A program made the position numbers and the translations under genes. A stretch of 64,000 nucleotides of DNA, from positions 62,001-126,000 of the forward strand of contig NZ_AJVC01000001.1 of NCBI RefSeq assembly GCF_000261365.1, written 5' to 3'. The notes beneath the pieces were generated by a model. That model was not told where the DNA came from. It saw nothing but the letters and a program-made list of their open reading frames with translations, and did not search any database. Position 1 is the first letter of the stretch. The number at the start of each line of letters is the position of its first letter. Below are positions 55,742 through 64,000 of the stretch, piece after piece. The DNA comes from Herbaspirillum sp. GW103 (GTDB taxonomy: Bacteria; Pseudomonadota; Gammaproteobacteria; Burkholderiales; Burkholderiaceae_D).

Positions 55742-56167
55742 ATGCCGAACAATCCATCCGAACTGAAGGCCAGCGGCCTGAAGGCGACCCTGCCGCGCCT
55801 GAAGATCCTTGAGATCTTCCAGAACACTTCGGTGCGCCACCTCAGCGCCGAAGACGTCTACAAACAATTGCTCTCCGACAACCTGGACGTGGGTCTGGCC
55901 ACCGTGTACCGTGTGCTGACCCAGTTCGAGCAGGCCGGCCTGCTCCAGCGCAATCACTTCGAAACCGGCAAGGCCGTCTTCGAACTCAACGAAGGCTCGC
56001 ACCACGATCACCTGGTCTGTCTGGATTGCGGCAAGGTCGAGGAATTCTTCGACGCCGAGATCGAAAAGCGCCAGATCAAGATTGCCCAGGAGCATGGTTT
56101 CGAGATCGCCGACCACGCCCTGGCCCTCTACGGTCATTGCAAAAACTGCAAGAAAGTGAAGAAATAA
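55742..56167 (+). CDS. fur: Ferric uptake regulator
   Basis: A 141-residue repressor of iron genes. The winged helix ([11 protein letters not shown], then [16 protein letters not shown]) is followed by a metal-binding dimer domain with [20 protein letters not shown] and a second CKNC pair near the end. Both Cys pairs and the His cluster are present. It diverges from bamE across 194 bases. A bidirectional terminator follows. Confidence 0.97.
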   Translation: MPNNPSELKASGLKATLPRLKILEIFQNTSVRHLSAEDVYKQLLSDNLDVGLATVYRVLTQFEQAGLLQRNHFETGKAVFELNEGSHHDHLVCLDCGKVEEFFDAEIEKRQIKIAQEHGFEIADHALALYGHCKNCKKVKK

Positions 56168-56220
56168 GCCCGCCATCGCTTCCTGGCTCGATTTGAGCAA
56201 AGCAGCGTGAAGCAAAATGC

Positions 56221-56253
56221 AAAAAGCCACGTGTGGTCGCACGTGGCTTTTTT
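56221..56253. terminator. Bidirectional terminator between fur and hrcA
   Basis: AAAAGCCACGTG and CACGTGGCTTTT pair perfectly around a six-base loop, with A residues before and T residues after. It can therefore stop fur (plus) and hrcA (minus) transcripts, which converge here. Confidence 0.95.
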
Positions 56254-56285
56254 GCGTTCTGGCGGGATGGTTGTGCTGGCCGGGC

Positions 56286-57314
56286 TCAGTGCTGGCTCAG
56301 CGCGCTGGAGAGCAGCTTGGCGGTGATGTCGACGATGGGGATGACGCGCTCGTAGGCCATGCGGGTCGGGCCGATCACGCCGAGCGTACCGACGATGCGG
56401 CCGTTGACCTCGTAGGGCGCGGTGACGATGCTCATGTCGTCCATCGGCACCAGCTGGGATTCGCCGCCGATGAAGATCTGTACGCCGGTGGCCTTGCTGG
56501 AGACATCCAGCAGCTGCAACAGCCCGGTCTTCTGTTCGAACATGTCGAAGAGGCGGCGCAGCGAATTCATGTTGGAGGACAGGTCGGTCACCGACAGCAG
56601 GTTGCGCTCGCCGGAGATGACCACGCTGTTGTCGGCCTCTTCGCTCATGGCGTCGCTGCCGGCTTCGACGGCGGCCTGCATGAGCGTGGTCATGTCGTCG
56701 CGCAGCTGGCGCAGCTCGCCCTGCAGATGCACACGCACCTGGTCGAAGCTTTGGCCGGCGTAATGCTGGTTGATGTAGTTGGCGGCCTGGGTCAGTTGGC
56801 TGGGGGTGTAATCGACCTCGGTCAAGAGCATGCGGTTCTGCACATCGCCACCCTGGTCGACGATGACCAGCAGGATGCGCTTTTCCGACAGCCGCAGAAA
56901 TTCGATCTGCTGGAACGCCGATTCGCGCTTGGGAGTCATTACCACACCGGCGAACTGCGACAGCGAGGACAGCACCTGGGCTGCATTGGTGATGATCTTC
57001 TGGGACGAGCCGCTGTGCTGCAGGCGCGACTGCAGGCGGCCTTCGAGGGCGCTTTCGTCGATGGCCTCGACGGTGAGCAGGGTATCGACGAACATGCGAT
57101 AGCCGCGCGGCGTGGGCACACGACCGGCCGAGGTGTGCGGGCTGGCGACGAAGCCCATCTCTTCGAGATCGGCCATGATGTTGCGGATGGTCGCCGGGGA
57201 CAGTTCCAGGCCGGACAGTTTCGACAGGGCGCGCGAGCCCACCGGCTGGCCGTCGGCGATGTACCGTTCGACCAGGGCCTTCAAAAGTGTGCGGGCGCGG
57301 TTATCGAGTTGCAT
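56286..57314 (-). CDS. hrcA: Heat-inducible transcription repressor HrcA
   Basis: A 342-residue repressor of the CIRCE-controlled chaperone genes. It begins [22 protein letters not shown], with the winged-helix part [20 protein letters not shown] and a GAF-like core. The start at 57314 is the conserved one, but no ribosome site precedes it. TAGAAT ends exactly seven bases upstream, which suggests a leaderless mRNA. grpE and dnaK lie 5-6 kb away; no CIRCE element was found in the window. Confidence 0.96.
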   Translation of the reverse strand: MQLDNRARTLLKALVERYIADGQPVGSRALSKLSGLELSPATIRNIMADLEEMGFVASPHTSAGRVPTPRGYRMFVDTLLTVEAIDESALEGRLQSRLQHSGSSQKIITNAAQVLSSLSQFAGVVMTPKRESAFQQIEFLRLSEKRILLVIVDQGGDVQNRMLLTEVDYTPSQLTQAANYINQHYAGQSFDQVRVHLQGELRQLRDDMTTLMQAAVEAGSDAMSEEADNSVVISGERNLLSVTDLSSNMNSLRRLFDMFEQKTGLLQLLDVSSKATGVQIFIGGESQLVPMDDMSIVTAPYEVNGRIVGTLGVIGPTRMAYERVIPIVDITAKLLSSALSQH

Positions 57315-57384
57315 GGGGCATATTCTAGCGGCATATCCGCCAAATGTGACGGCGGCTCCGTCCTGGGGGACATTGTACGAAGAA

Positions 57385-58113
57385 TCAGGCCTGCGTTTGC
57401 AGCCAGTCATGCAGCTCATGCAGGTCGCGGCAGATGGCGTCCGGCGTGATGCCTGCCGGCAGCGTGCGCTCAAAACGGTTCATCCACACCGCCCGCAGGC
57501 CGGCCTGCTGTGCGCCCTGTACGTCCAGCAGCGGGTCGTCGCCCACGTAGACAGTGGCCGCCGGGGCAACCTGCAACGCTTCGCAGGCGGCATGGAAGAT
57601 GGCCGGGTCGGGCTTGGCGCGGCCGAAGCGGTGCGCGGCAATCGAGACGCCGAAGTGACCGGCCAGGCCAATGCGATCCAGGTCGGCAAAGCCGTTGGAG
57701 ACCGAGCCCAGCGTCAGCCGTCCCTTCATGCGCAGCAGCGCCGGTTCCACGTCATCGAACAGCGCCACCGTGCTGCGCGCCTCGGAGAACACGGCCATGG
57801 CCGGGTCGACCAGCGCCAGGTCCACGTCATGCTCGCGGAAGACATCGGACAGCGCCGTATGGCGCAGCTTCCAGAGGTCGATGCGATACATGGGATCGGT
57901 CTTCATCAAGGCCATGCGGCGTTCGCGCAGGCTGGCAATCGTATGGGCCGCCACCACGGCGGGCGCATGCTCGCGCAGCCAGTCGTAGAGCAGGCCTTCG
58001 GCGCGCACCAGCACCGGTTCGATGGCCCACAGGGTATCGTCGAGATCGAACAGCACCGCCTCGATGGAGGAGGGCGCAGGCGAGGAGGGCAGGGAGGAAG
58101 CGCTTGGTTTCAT
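57385..58113 (-). CDS. HAD-superfamily hydrolase
   Basis: A 242-residue phosphatase-like enzyme. Motif [10 protein letters not shown], motif II in GSVSNGF, the Lys of RAKPDPAIF (motif III) and [17 protein letters not shown] (motif IV) are intact, with a helical cap between motifs I and II. It resembles YjjG/YigB-type phosphatases for nucleotides, FMN or sugar phosphates; the substrate is unknown. It diverges from nadK across only 36 bases. Confidence 0.92.
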   Translation of the reverse strand: MKPSASSLPSSPAPSSIEAVLFDLDDTLWAIEPVLVRAEGLLYDWLREHAPAVVAAHTIASLRERRMALMKTDPMYRIDLWKLRHTALSDVFREHDVDLALVDPAMAVFSEARSTVALFDDVEPALLRMKGRLTLGSVSNGFADLDRIGLAGHFGVSIAAHRFGRAKPDPAIFHAACEALQVAPAATVYVGDDPLLDVQGAQQAGLRAVWMNRFERTLPAGITPDAICRDLHELHDWLQTQA

Positions 58114-58149
58114 TACAATGTCATCTCAAATTATGGTCTAATCCGCAGC

Positions 58150-59067
58150 ATGTGGCCCATCAAATTACCCGTTCAGGCAGCCGTACCCAAAACCGTCGCC
58201 ATCGTCGGCAAGTTCCAGGCCGTCGGCATCGCGCAGATCTTGTCGGACATCGCCGTGTTCCTGGAGTCGCATGGACACACCGTGGTCTTCGAGTCCGAGA
58301 CCGCCGAGAACATCGCCCTGCAAGGCTATGACAGCCTGACGCCCGAGCAGATCGGACAGCAGGCCGACGTGGCCATCGTGGTCGGCGGCGACGGCACCAT
58401 GCTCGGCATTGCGCGCCAATTGGCTCCGTACAACGTACCGCTGATCGGCATCAACCAGGGGCGGCTGGGCTTCATCACCGATATTGCCCAGGACCGCATG
58501 ATACCGGCTCTGGCCGACATGCTGGAAGGCAAGGTCGAAGCCGAGTCGCGTTCGCTGCTGGAAGCAAGGGTCTACCGCGAGGGTAGCGAGATCTTCCGCG
58601 CGCTGGCTCTGAACGACGTGGTGGTGGCGCGTGGCTCCACCTCCGGCATGGTCGAGCTGCGGGTGGAGGTCGATGGCCGCTTCATGTACAACCAGCGTTC
58701 CGATGGTCTCATCGTGGCCACGCCCACGGGTTCCACGGCCTATGCCCTGTCGGCCGGCGGACCGATCCTGCATCCCAGTCTGCATGGCATCGTGATGGTG
58801 CCGATTTCACCGCATTCGCTGTCCAACCGTCCCATCACCCTGTCGGATTCCTGCGAGATCGTCATCCAGGTGGTGGCCGGACGCGAGGTCAGCGCCAACT
58901 TCGACATGCAGTCGCTCACCAGCGTGCTGCATGGCGACCGCATCGTGATCCGCCGCTCGGCGCACAAGATCACCTTCCTGCATCCCGAGGGCTGGAGCTA
59001 TTTCGACACCCTGCGCGAGAAGCTGCACTGGAATGAATACCCGTCGATAGAAGGCCGTTTACAATAA
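58150..59067 (+). CDS. nadK: NAD kinase
   Basis: A 305-residue enzyme that phosphorylates NAD to NADP. The catalytic GGDGTML motif is near residue 79, with [16 protein letters not shown] and [16 protein letters not shown]. The ATG at 58150 has no evident ribosome site, and a TCTAAT hexamer ends exactly seven bases upstream, so the message may be leaderless. recN follows on the same strand, a conserved neighbourhood. Confidence 0.97.
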   Translation: MWPIKLPVQAAVPKTVAIVGKFQAVGIAQILSDIAVFLESHGHTVVFESETAENIALQGYDSLTPEQIGQQADVAIVVGGDGTMLGIARQLAPYNVPLIGINQGRLGFITDIAQDRMIPALADMLEGKVEAESRSLLEARVYREGSEIFRALALNDVVVARGSTSGMVELRVEVDGRFMYNQRSDGLIVATPTGSTAYALSAGGPILHPSLHGIVMVPISPHSLSNRPITLSDSCEIVIQVVAGREVSANFDMQSLTSVLHGDRIVIRRSAHKITFLHPEGWSYFDTLREKLHWNEYPSIEGRLQ

Positions 59068-59146
59068 GCGCGCCATTGTCCCGACCGGCGTGTGCCGGTC
59101 TGCATGGCACCCCTGGCCTGTTCGTCCAACCCGCTGCGAGACCACC

Positions 59147-60793
59147 ATGCTGCGTACCTTAACGATTCGCGACTTCGTGATTGTCGATGCCATCGAGCTC
59201 GAATTCGCGCGCGGATTTTCCGTCTTCACCGGCGAAACCGGCGCCGGCAAATCCATCCTCATCGATGCCCTGGCGCTGGCCATGGGCGGACGGGGCGACC
59301 CCAGCGTGGTGCGCGAGGGGGCGGCCAAGGCGGATGTGAGCGCCGACTTCACCGCCACGCCGGAAGTCATGGCCTGGCTGGACGAACACGAATTCACCGG
59401 CGAGCACGACGGCGTACTGCTGCGCCGGGTAATCGACAATGCCGGCCGCAGCAAGGCCTACATCAATGGCAGCGCCGCCACCGCCGCGCAATTGCGCGAA
59501 GTCGGCGAGATGCTGGTGGATATCCACGGCCAGCATGCGCACCAGTCGCTGATGAAGGCCGATGCCCAGCGCCAGTTGCTGGACAGCCAGGCCGGCCTGC
59601 TGGACCCAGCGCGCGAAGTGGCCACCGCCTACAAGACCTGGCGCGCCTTGGCGCGCCAGCGTGAACAGTTCGAACAGGATGCGCGCAATGTCCTGCTGGA
59701 GCGTGAACGCCTGGAGTGGCAGGTGGCCGAGCTGCACAAGCTGGCCGTCAAGCCCGGCGAATGGGCCGACATCAGCACCGAGCACAGCCGTCTCTCACAT
59801 GCCGCTGCGCTCATCGGCGGCGCGCAGGAAGCGCTGGGGATGATCTCGGAATCGGAGTCCCCCATCCTCTCGCAGCTGTCCTCGATCACGCAGAAGCTGA
59901 GCAAGCTGGTCGATGTCGATACCGCCCTGAAGCCCGTGCTCGATGCCCTGGAACCGGCGCAGATCCAGTTGCAGGAAGCGGTCTATGCCCTCAATGATTA
60001 CCTGGGCCGGGTCGAACTTGATCCGGCACGGTTGCAGGCAGTGGAAGAGCGCCTCGAAGCCATCCATTCGACCGCCCGCAAATTCCACGTCCAGCCCGAT
60101 GAATTGCCCGAGGAACACCGCAAGCTCTCCGAACAATTGAAGCAACTGGCCGACGCCAGCGATCTCGACGCCCTGCGTGCGCAGGAAGACAAGCTCAAGG
60201 ACGCTTACCTTGCCCTGGCGCAGAAGCTCTCCGGGGCGCGCGCCAAGGCCGCTGCCGCGCTGGGCGAGGCGGTCACGGCGGCGATGCAGGATCTGTCGAT
60301 GGCCGGCGGACGTTTCGAGATCGCGCTCAATGCCGTGGAGCCGGCCGCCTACGGACTGGAGCAGGTCGAATTCCTGGTGGCCGGTCACGCCGGCGTGGCA
60401 CCGCGCGCACTGGCCAAGGTGGCCTCGGGCGGTGAGCTGGCGCGTATCTCGCTGGCCATCTCGGTCATCGCCTCGGCCGCCACTACGGTGCCGACCCTGA
60501 TCTTCGATGAAGTCGACAGCGGCATCGGCGGCGCCGTGGCCGAAGTGGTCGGACGGCTCTTGAAGCGCCTGGGCCAGGAACGCCAGGTGTTGTGCGTGAC
60601 CCATCTGCCGCAGGTGGCCAGCCAGGCCAACCAGCACTACCAGGTCAAGAAGCGCAGCGAAGGGGGCAAGACCCTCTCCGACATCGACGGGCTGGACGCC
60701 AAGGCGCGCGTGGAAGAAATCGCCCGCATGCTGGGCGGACTGGAAATCACCGCGACCACGCGCAAGCATGCGCGCGAGTTGCTGGCTTCCTGA
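59147..60793 (+). CDS. recN: DNA repair protein RecN
   Basis: A 548-residue SMC-like ATPase acting in double-strand-break repair. It has Walker [12 protein letters not shown] near residue 29, two coiled-coil arms around residues 150-390, signature ASGGELARI, Walker [13 protein letters not shown] and a VTHLPQVA switch. The length is normal. It lies 79 bases after nadK. No LexA-type box was clearly recognised upstream. Confidence 0.97.
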   Translation: MLRTLTIRDFVIVDAIELEFARGFSVFTGETGAGKSILIDALALAMGGRGDPSVVREGAAKADVSADFTATPEVMAWLDEHEFTGEHDGVLLRRVIDNAGRSKAYINGSAATAAQLREVGEMLVDIHGQHAHQSLMKADAQRQLLDSQAGLLDPAREVATAYKTWRALARQREQFEQDARNVLLERERLEWQVAELHKLAVKPGEWADISTEHSRLSHAAALIGGAQEALGMISESESPILSQLSSITQKLSKLVDVDTALKPVLDALEPAQIQLQEAVYALNDYLGRVELDPARLQAVEERLEAIHSTARKFHVQPDELPEEHRKLSEQLKQLADASDLDALRAQEDKLKDAYLALAQKLSGARAKAAAALGEAVTAAMQDLSMAGGRFEIALNAVEPAAYGLEQVEFLVAGHAGVAPRALAKVASGGELARISLAISVIASAATTVPTLIFDEVDSGIGGAVAEVVGRLLKRLGQERQVLCVTHLPQVASQANQHYQVKKRSEGGKTLSDIDGLDAKARVEEIARMLGGLEITATTRKHARELLAS

Positions 60794-60840
60794 TCGCGGC
60801 TTCCCTCACAAGAACATCAAGAACACCAAGCTCAACGACT

Positions 60841-61950
60841 ATGGCCTTTCGCAAAGAACCTCCCTACACCCATGGCAGCCCGGCCTCCACCGCCGTGGTG
60901 CTGGTCAACCTCGGTACACCCGACGCGCCCAACGCTGGCGCGCTGCGGCGCTATCTCAAGCAGTTCCTGTCGGATCCACGTGTGGTGGAAATCCCGCGGG
61001 CGGTGTGGTGGTTCATTCTCAACGGCATCATCCTGCCGTTCCGTTCGTCCAAGTCGGCCGAGAAATACGCCAGCATCTGGACCGAGGAAGGCTCTCCGTT
61101 GCGCGTGCATACCCAGGCCCAGGCTACGGCGCTGGGCGCGCAGCTGGCTGCGCGCGGACATCATCAGCTGCAGGTGGTGTATGCGATGCGCTATGGCACG
61201 CCCTCCCTGCCGCAGGTGCTGGACCAGTTGAAGGAGCAGGGCTGTACGCGCATTCTGGTGCTGCCGGCCTATCCACAATATTCGGGCACGACCACGGCAT
61301 CCATCTTCGATGCGGTCTTCGATCACTATCGTCAGGTGCGCAACATTCCCGAGCTGCGCCTGATCCGTAATTATCACGACCAGGATGCGTATATCCAGGC
61401 GCTGCGCCAGTCAGTGCTGGACCACTGGGACCTGCACGGGCGGCCGGACAAGCTGCTCATGAGCTTCCATGGCGTGCCCAAGCGCACGCTGATGCTGGGT
61501 GATCCCTATCATTGCGAGTGCTACAAGACCGCACGCCTGCTGGCGCAATCGCTGGGTCTGGCCGAGGATCAGTATCAGGTCACCTTCCAGTCGCGTTTCG
61601 GCAAGGCAGAATGGCTGCAGCCCTACACCGCCCCGACCGCTCAGGAACTGGGCCGCCAGGGCGTGCGTCGCATCGACGTGATGTGCCCCGGTTTCACCAG
61701 CGATTGCCTGGAAACCCTGGAAGAAATCGCCATGGAGGTCAAGGAAGACTTCCTTCACGCCGGTGGCAAGGAATTTCACTTTATCCCTTGTCTGAATGAA
61801 TCTCCGGCCTGGATCAAGGGCATGGTGGAGCTGGCCGAGCAGCATCTGGCCGGCTGGCCGACCATGAGCAACGCCGCCGCCCGCGAGGAGCTGGCGCACC
61901 AGCAGCTCATTGCCGCCGAGCGCGCCAGGGCCCTCGGCGCGGATCGCTGA
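60841..61950 (+). CDS. hemH: Ferrochelatase
   Basis: A 369-residue enzyme that inserts iron into protoporphyrin IX, the last step of haem synthesis. Conserved parts are [41 protein letters not shown] with the catalytic His, and CLNESPAWI. It lies 47 bases after recN and is probably cotranscribed. HemJ, the preceding enzyme of the pathway, is also in this window. Confidence 0.97.
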   Translation: MAFRKEPPYTHGSPASTAVVLVNLGTPDAPNAGALRRYLKQFLSDPRVVEIPRAVWWFILNGIILPFRSSKSAEKYASIWTEEGSPLRVHTQAQATALGAQLAARGHHQLQVVYAMRYGTPSLPQVLDQLKEQGCTRILVLPAYPQYSGTTTASIFDAVFDHYRQVRNIPELRLIRNYHDQDAYIQALRQSVLDHWDLHGRPDKLLMSFHGVPKRTLMLGDPYHCECYKTARLLAQSLGLAEDQYQVTFQSRFGKAEWLQPYTAPTAQELGRQGVRRIDVMCPGFTSDCLETLEEIAMEVKEDFLHAGGKEFHFIPCLNESPAWIKGMVELAEQHLAGWPTMSNAAAREELAHQQLIAAERARALGADR

Positions 61951-62001
61951 TTTTTCACGAAGCTTCATATCGGCCTGCGCGCAACGGCGGCCTGACCACG
62001 T

Positions 62002-62034
62002 CAGCCTGCTAGAATAGCGGGCTGAACGCCTTTT
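62002..62034 (+). terminator. Possible terminator after hemH
   Basis: CAGCCTGCTA/TAGCGGGCTG form a ten-pair stem (one T-G pair) with a three-base GAA loop, followed after six bases by CTTTTG. The T run is short and offset. The embedded TAGAAT could instead be a promoter -10 element. This is a moderate candidate only. Confidence 0.45.
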
Positions 62035-62116
62035 GTTGCCTGTCCGGCAATGAGCCTGCCGGGTAGCGGCGGGCCAAATTGTTCATACAAGAAAAAAACC
62101 GGGCTGGCGCAGTCGC

Positions 62117-62221
62117 TCAGAGCGTGTATTCACCCACCAGATGGGTATAGCTGATCCAGGCGGTAGCGAGCAGGCTGTACAGGGCGACGAGAATGGTGGC
62201 CGCAATCAGTGGCAGTTTCAT
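62117..62221 (-). CDS. 34-residue single-pass membrane protein
   Basis: A small open frame MKLPLIAATILVALYSLLAT followed by AWISYTHLVGEYTL and a TGA stop. One hydrophobic helix spans residues 4-22, with a short polar tail. An AAGG sequence lies nine bases before the ATG. It sits alone in the 590-base gap between hemH and grpE, opposite in direction. Size, composition and ribosome site make it a credible small membrane protein; the function is unknown. Confidence 0.6.
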   Translation of the reverse strand: MKLPLIAATILVALYSLLATAWISYTHLVGEYTL

Positions 62222-62428
62222 GATGACACCTTGTTGGCGCGACAAGAGAGGGGAAGTGGTAAAGCCGTCGAACGAGTTGGCCCCAGCGGGCGAGAACTCG
62301 AATTCAGTTTAGGTCGGGCTCGAATTAACTTGAAGTCAGAGTCCGTAATTTCTGTAAGCGCGCGTAACATTTTTCTTCTTGAAATCGCAGAAATAGGCAA
62401 AAAGTCGCCGGAAAGTGCCAAAAAGCCC

Positions 62429-62455
62429 TTGAAAAAGCAGGGAGATACCTTACTT
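62429..62455 (+). promoter_or_regulatory. Weak candidate heat-shock (sigma-32) promoter for grpE
   Basis: TTGAAA at 62429-62434, a 13-base spacer, and CCTTACTT at 62448-62455 fit the heat-shock consensus (TTGAAA, 13-14, CCCCATNT) at the -35 and only partly at the -10. It is about 85 bases before the grpE ATG. The rest of the gap from 62221 to 62539 shows nothing else. Confidence 0.4.
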
Positions 62456-62538
62456 GTGCCGCATCCCATCGTGGACGGCGCCCTGCATCGGACCGCCGCA
62501 CGCACGTAACTCATTGATTTGTTGGAGGTAATTCAGGA

Positions 62539-63108
62539 ATGCAAGACATGGAAAAACAGGAGTCCCCATCCGTCCAGCAAGACAACCCGGCTGTTGAAGC
62601 CGCTGCGGCCCCTGCTGCCGAGCAGGCCGCTCCCGCTGCCGCTGCCGAGCCCACGCTGGAAGACAAGCTGGCCGCCGCCGAAGCGAAGGCTGCCGAACTG
62701 CAGGATGCCTTCCTGCGTGCCCGTGCCGAAGGCGAGAACATCCGCCGCCGTGCTCAGGAAGACATCGCCAAGGCCCACAAGTTCGCCATCGAAGGCTTTG
62801 CCGAATCGCTGCTGGCGGTCAAGGACAGCCTGGAAATGGCCCTGAAGATCGAAAACGCCTCGCTGGAGTCGCTCAAGGAAGGCGTGGACATGACCCTCAA
62901 GCAACTGACTTCGGCCTTCGAGAAGAACAAGCTGCAAGAAGTGAGCCCCCAGGCCGGCGACAAGCTGGACCCGATGAAGCACCAGGCCGTCTCGGCCGTG
63001 CCGGCCGAGCAGGAAGCCAATACCGTGGTGGCCGTGCTGCAAAAAGGCTATATGATTTCCGACCGTCTGCTGCGTCCGGCGCTGGTGACGGTGGCCCAGG
63101 GAAAGTAA
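62539..63108 (+). CDS. grpE: GrpE nucleotide-exchange factor
   Basis: A 189-residue cochaperone that releases ADP from DnaK. A low-complexity Ala/Glu/Pro-rich start (to about residue 40) leads to a long coiled coil ([20 protein letters not shown]) and the C-terminal beta domain with [25 protein letters not shown] and AGGA stand before the ATG at 62539; the Met at 62548 is a less likely start. dnaK follows after 155 bases. Confidence 0.97.
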   Translation: MQDMEKQESPSVQQDNPAVEAAAAPAAEQAAPAAAAEPTLEDKLAAAEAKAAELQDAFLRARAEGENIRRRAQEDIAKAHKFAIEGFAESLLAVKDSLEMALKIENASLESLKEGVDMTLKQLTSAFEKNKLQEVSPQAGDKLDPMKHQAVSAVPAEQEANTVVAVLQKGYMISDRLLRPALVTVAQGK

Positions 63109-63176
63109 GCGGACCGGCGCCGCAAGAGGGCAAGCGCAAAAGGCATCATTTTTGCTTGTCCCGGTGGTTTCGGCGC

Positions 63177-63203
63177 TTGAAAGTCCGGCTTTCCTCCACA
63201 TAT
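63177..63203 (+). promoter_or_regulatory. Heat-shock (sigma-32) promoter of dnaK
   Basis: CTTGAAA (63176-63182), a 13-base spacer and CCACATAT (63196-63203) match the sigma-32 consensus with one mismatch in the -10 element. Transcription would begin about 50 bases before the dnaK ATG. This gives dnaK a promoter independent of grpE. Confidence 0.82.
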
Positions 63204-63245
63204 TCAAACCATTCAAAACACCTGTAGCCCGACATCCAGGGCTGA

Positions 63246-64000
<755 letters not shown>

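Overview
The window is high-G+C, gene-dense DNA from a betaproteobacterium of the Burkholderiales. It is most likely a Herbaspirillum or another member of the Oxalobacteraceae. This rests on the conserved neighbourhoods (leuS-lptE-holA-proA, bamE/fur, hrcA-nadK-recN-hemH-grpE-dnaK), the kinds of accessory genes present, and promoter and ribosome-site style. It is an inference from content, not a database match. No tRNA, rRNA, CRISPR array, insertion sequence or phage gene was recognised.

Layout. (1) 1-3300: a truncated FAD monooxygenase and an unusual metallo-beta-lactamase-fold protein, divergent from two overlapping IclR regulators. (2) 3300-8600: a soluble hybrid histidine kinase and a membrane GGDEF-EAL protein. 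(3) 8680-13200: a stress and metal block (Mn catalase, ZIP transporter, DUF4399 protein, KGG-repeat protein, small hydrophilic proteins), followed by an alcohol dehydrogenase remnant. (4) 13900-18900: a signalling block with a chemoreceptor, a GAF-EAL protein and an HTH-GAF regulator, with look-alike AT-rich elements at both ends. (5) 19000-21330: mesX-mesD, a folate-independent methionine synthase pair behind a perfect palindrome, then an arsC relic. (6) 21450-28500: an ammonium transporter with a sigma-54 promoter, a hydrolase/LysR pair, an AraC/SDR pair and a Tat-exported PhoD phosphatase. (7) 28500-33200: a catabolic cluster (cupin, SDR, MFS, SDR) with an IclR gene and a strong candidate operator. 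(8) 33460-35850: LysR, extradiol dioxygenase and DoxX.

(9) 36000-46130: a mostly core minus-strand block (RNA methyltransferase, HCCA isomerase, hemJ, proA, holA, lptE, leuS). A lower-G+C cassette of two genes, an SMC/RecF-type ATPase and a small protein with TOPRIM-like acidic motifs, is slotted between proA and hemJ. Its last codons carry the hemJ ribosome site. This is the best candidate in the window for an under-described system, probably anti-phage defence. (10) 46250-46434: a possible unannotated small RNA or leuS leader with a strong terminator. (11) 46616-52405: a LacI-regulated ABC importer operon ending in a GpdQ-like phosphodiesterase, which suggests uptake and cleavage of a phosphodiester. 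(12) 52469-64000: barstar-like protein, exbBD, dapB, bamE, fur, hrcA, a HAD hydrolase, nadK, recN, hemH, a 34-residue membrane protein, grpE and the start of dnaK, which has a near-consensus heat-shock promoter.

All functional statements come from reading motifs and gene order. No alignments or searches were run.
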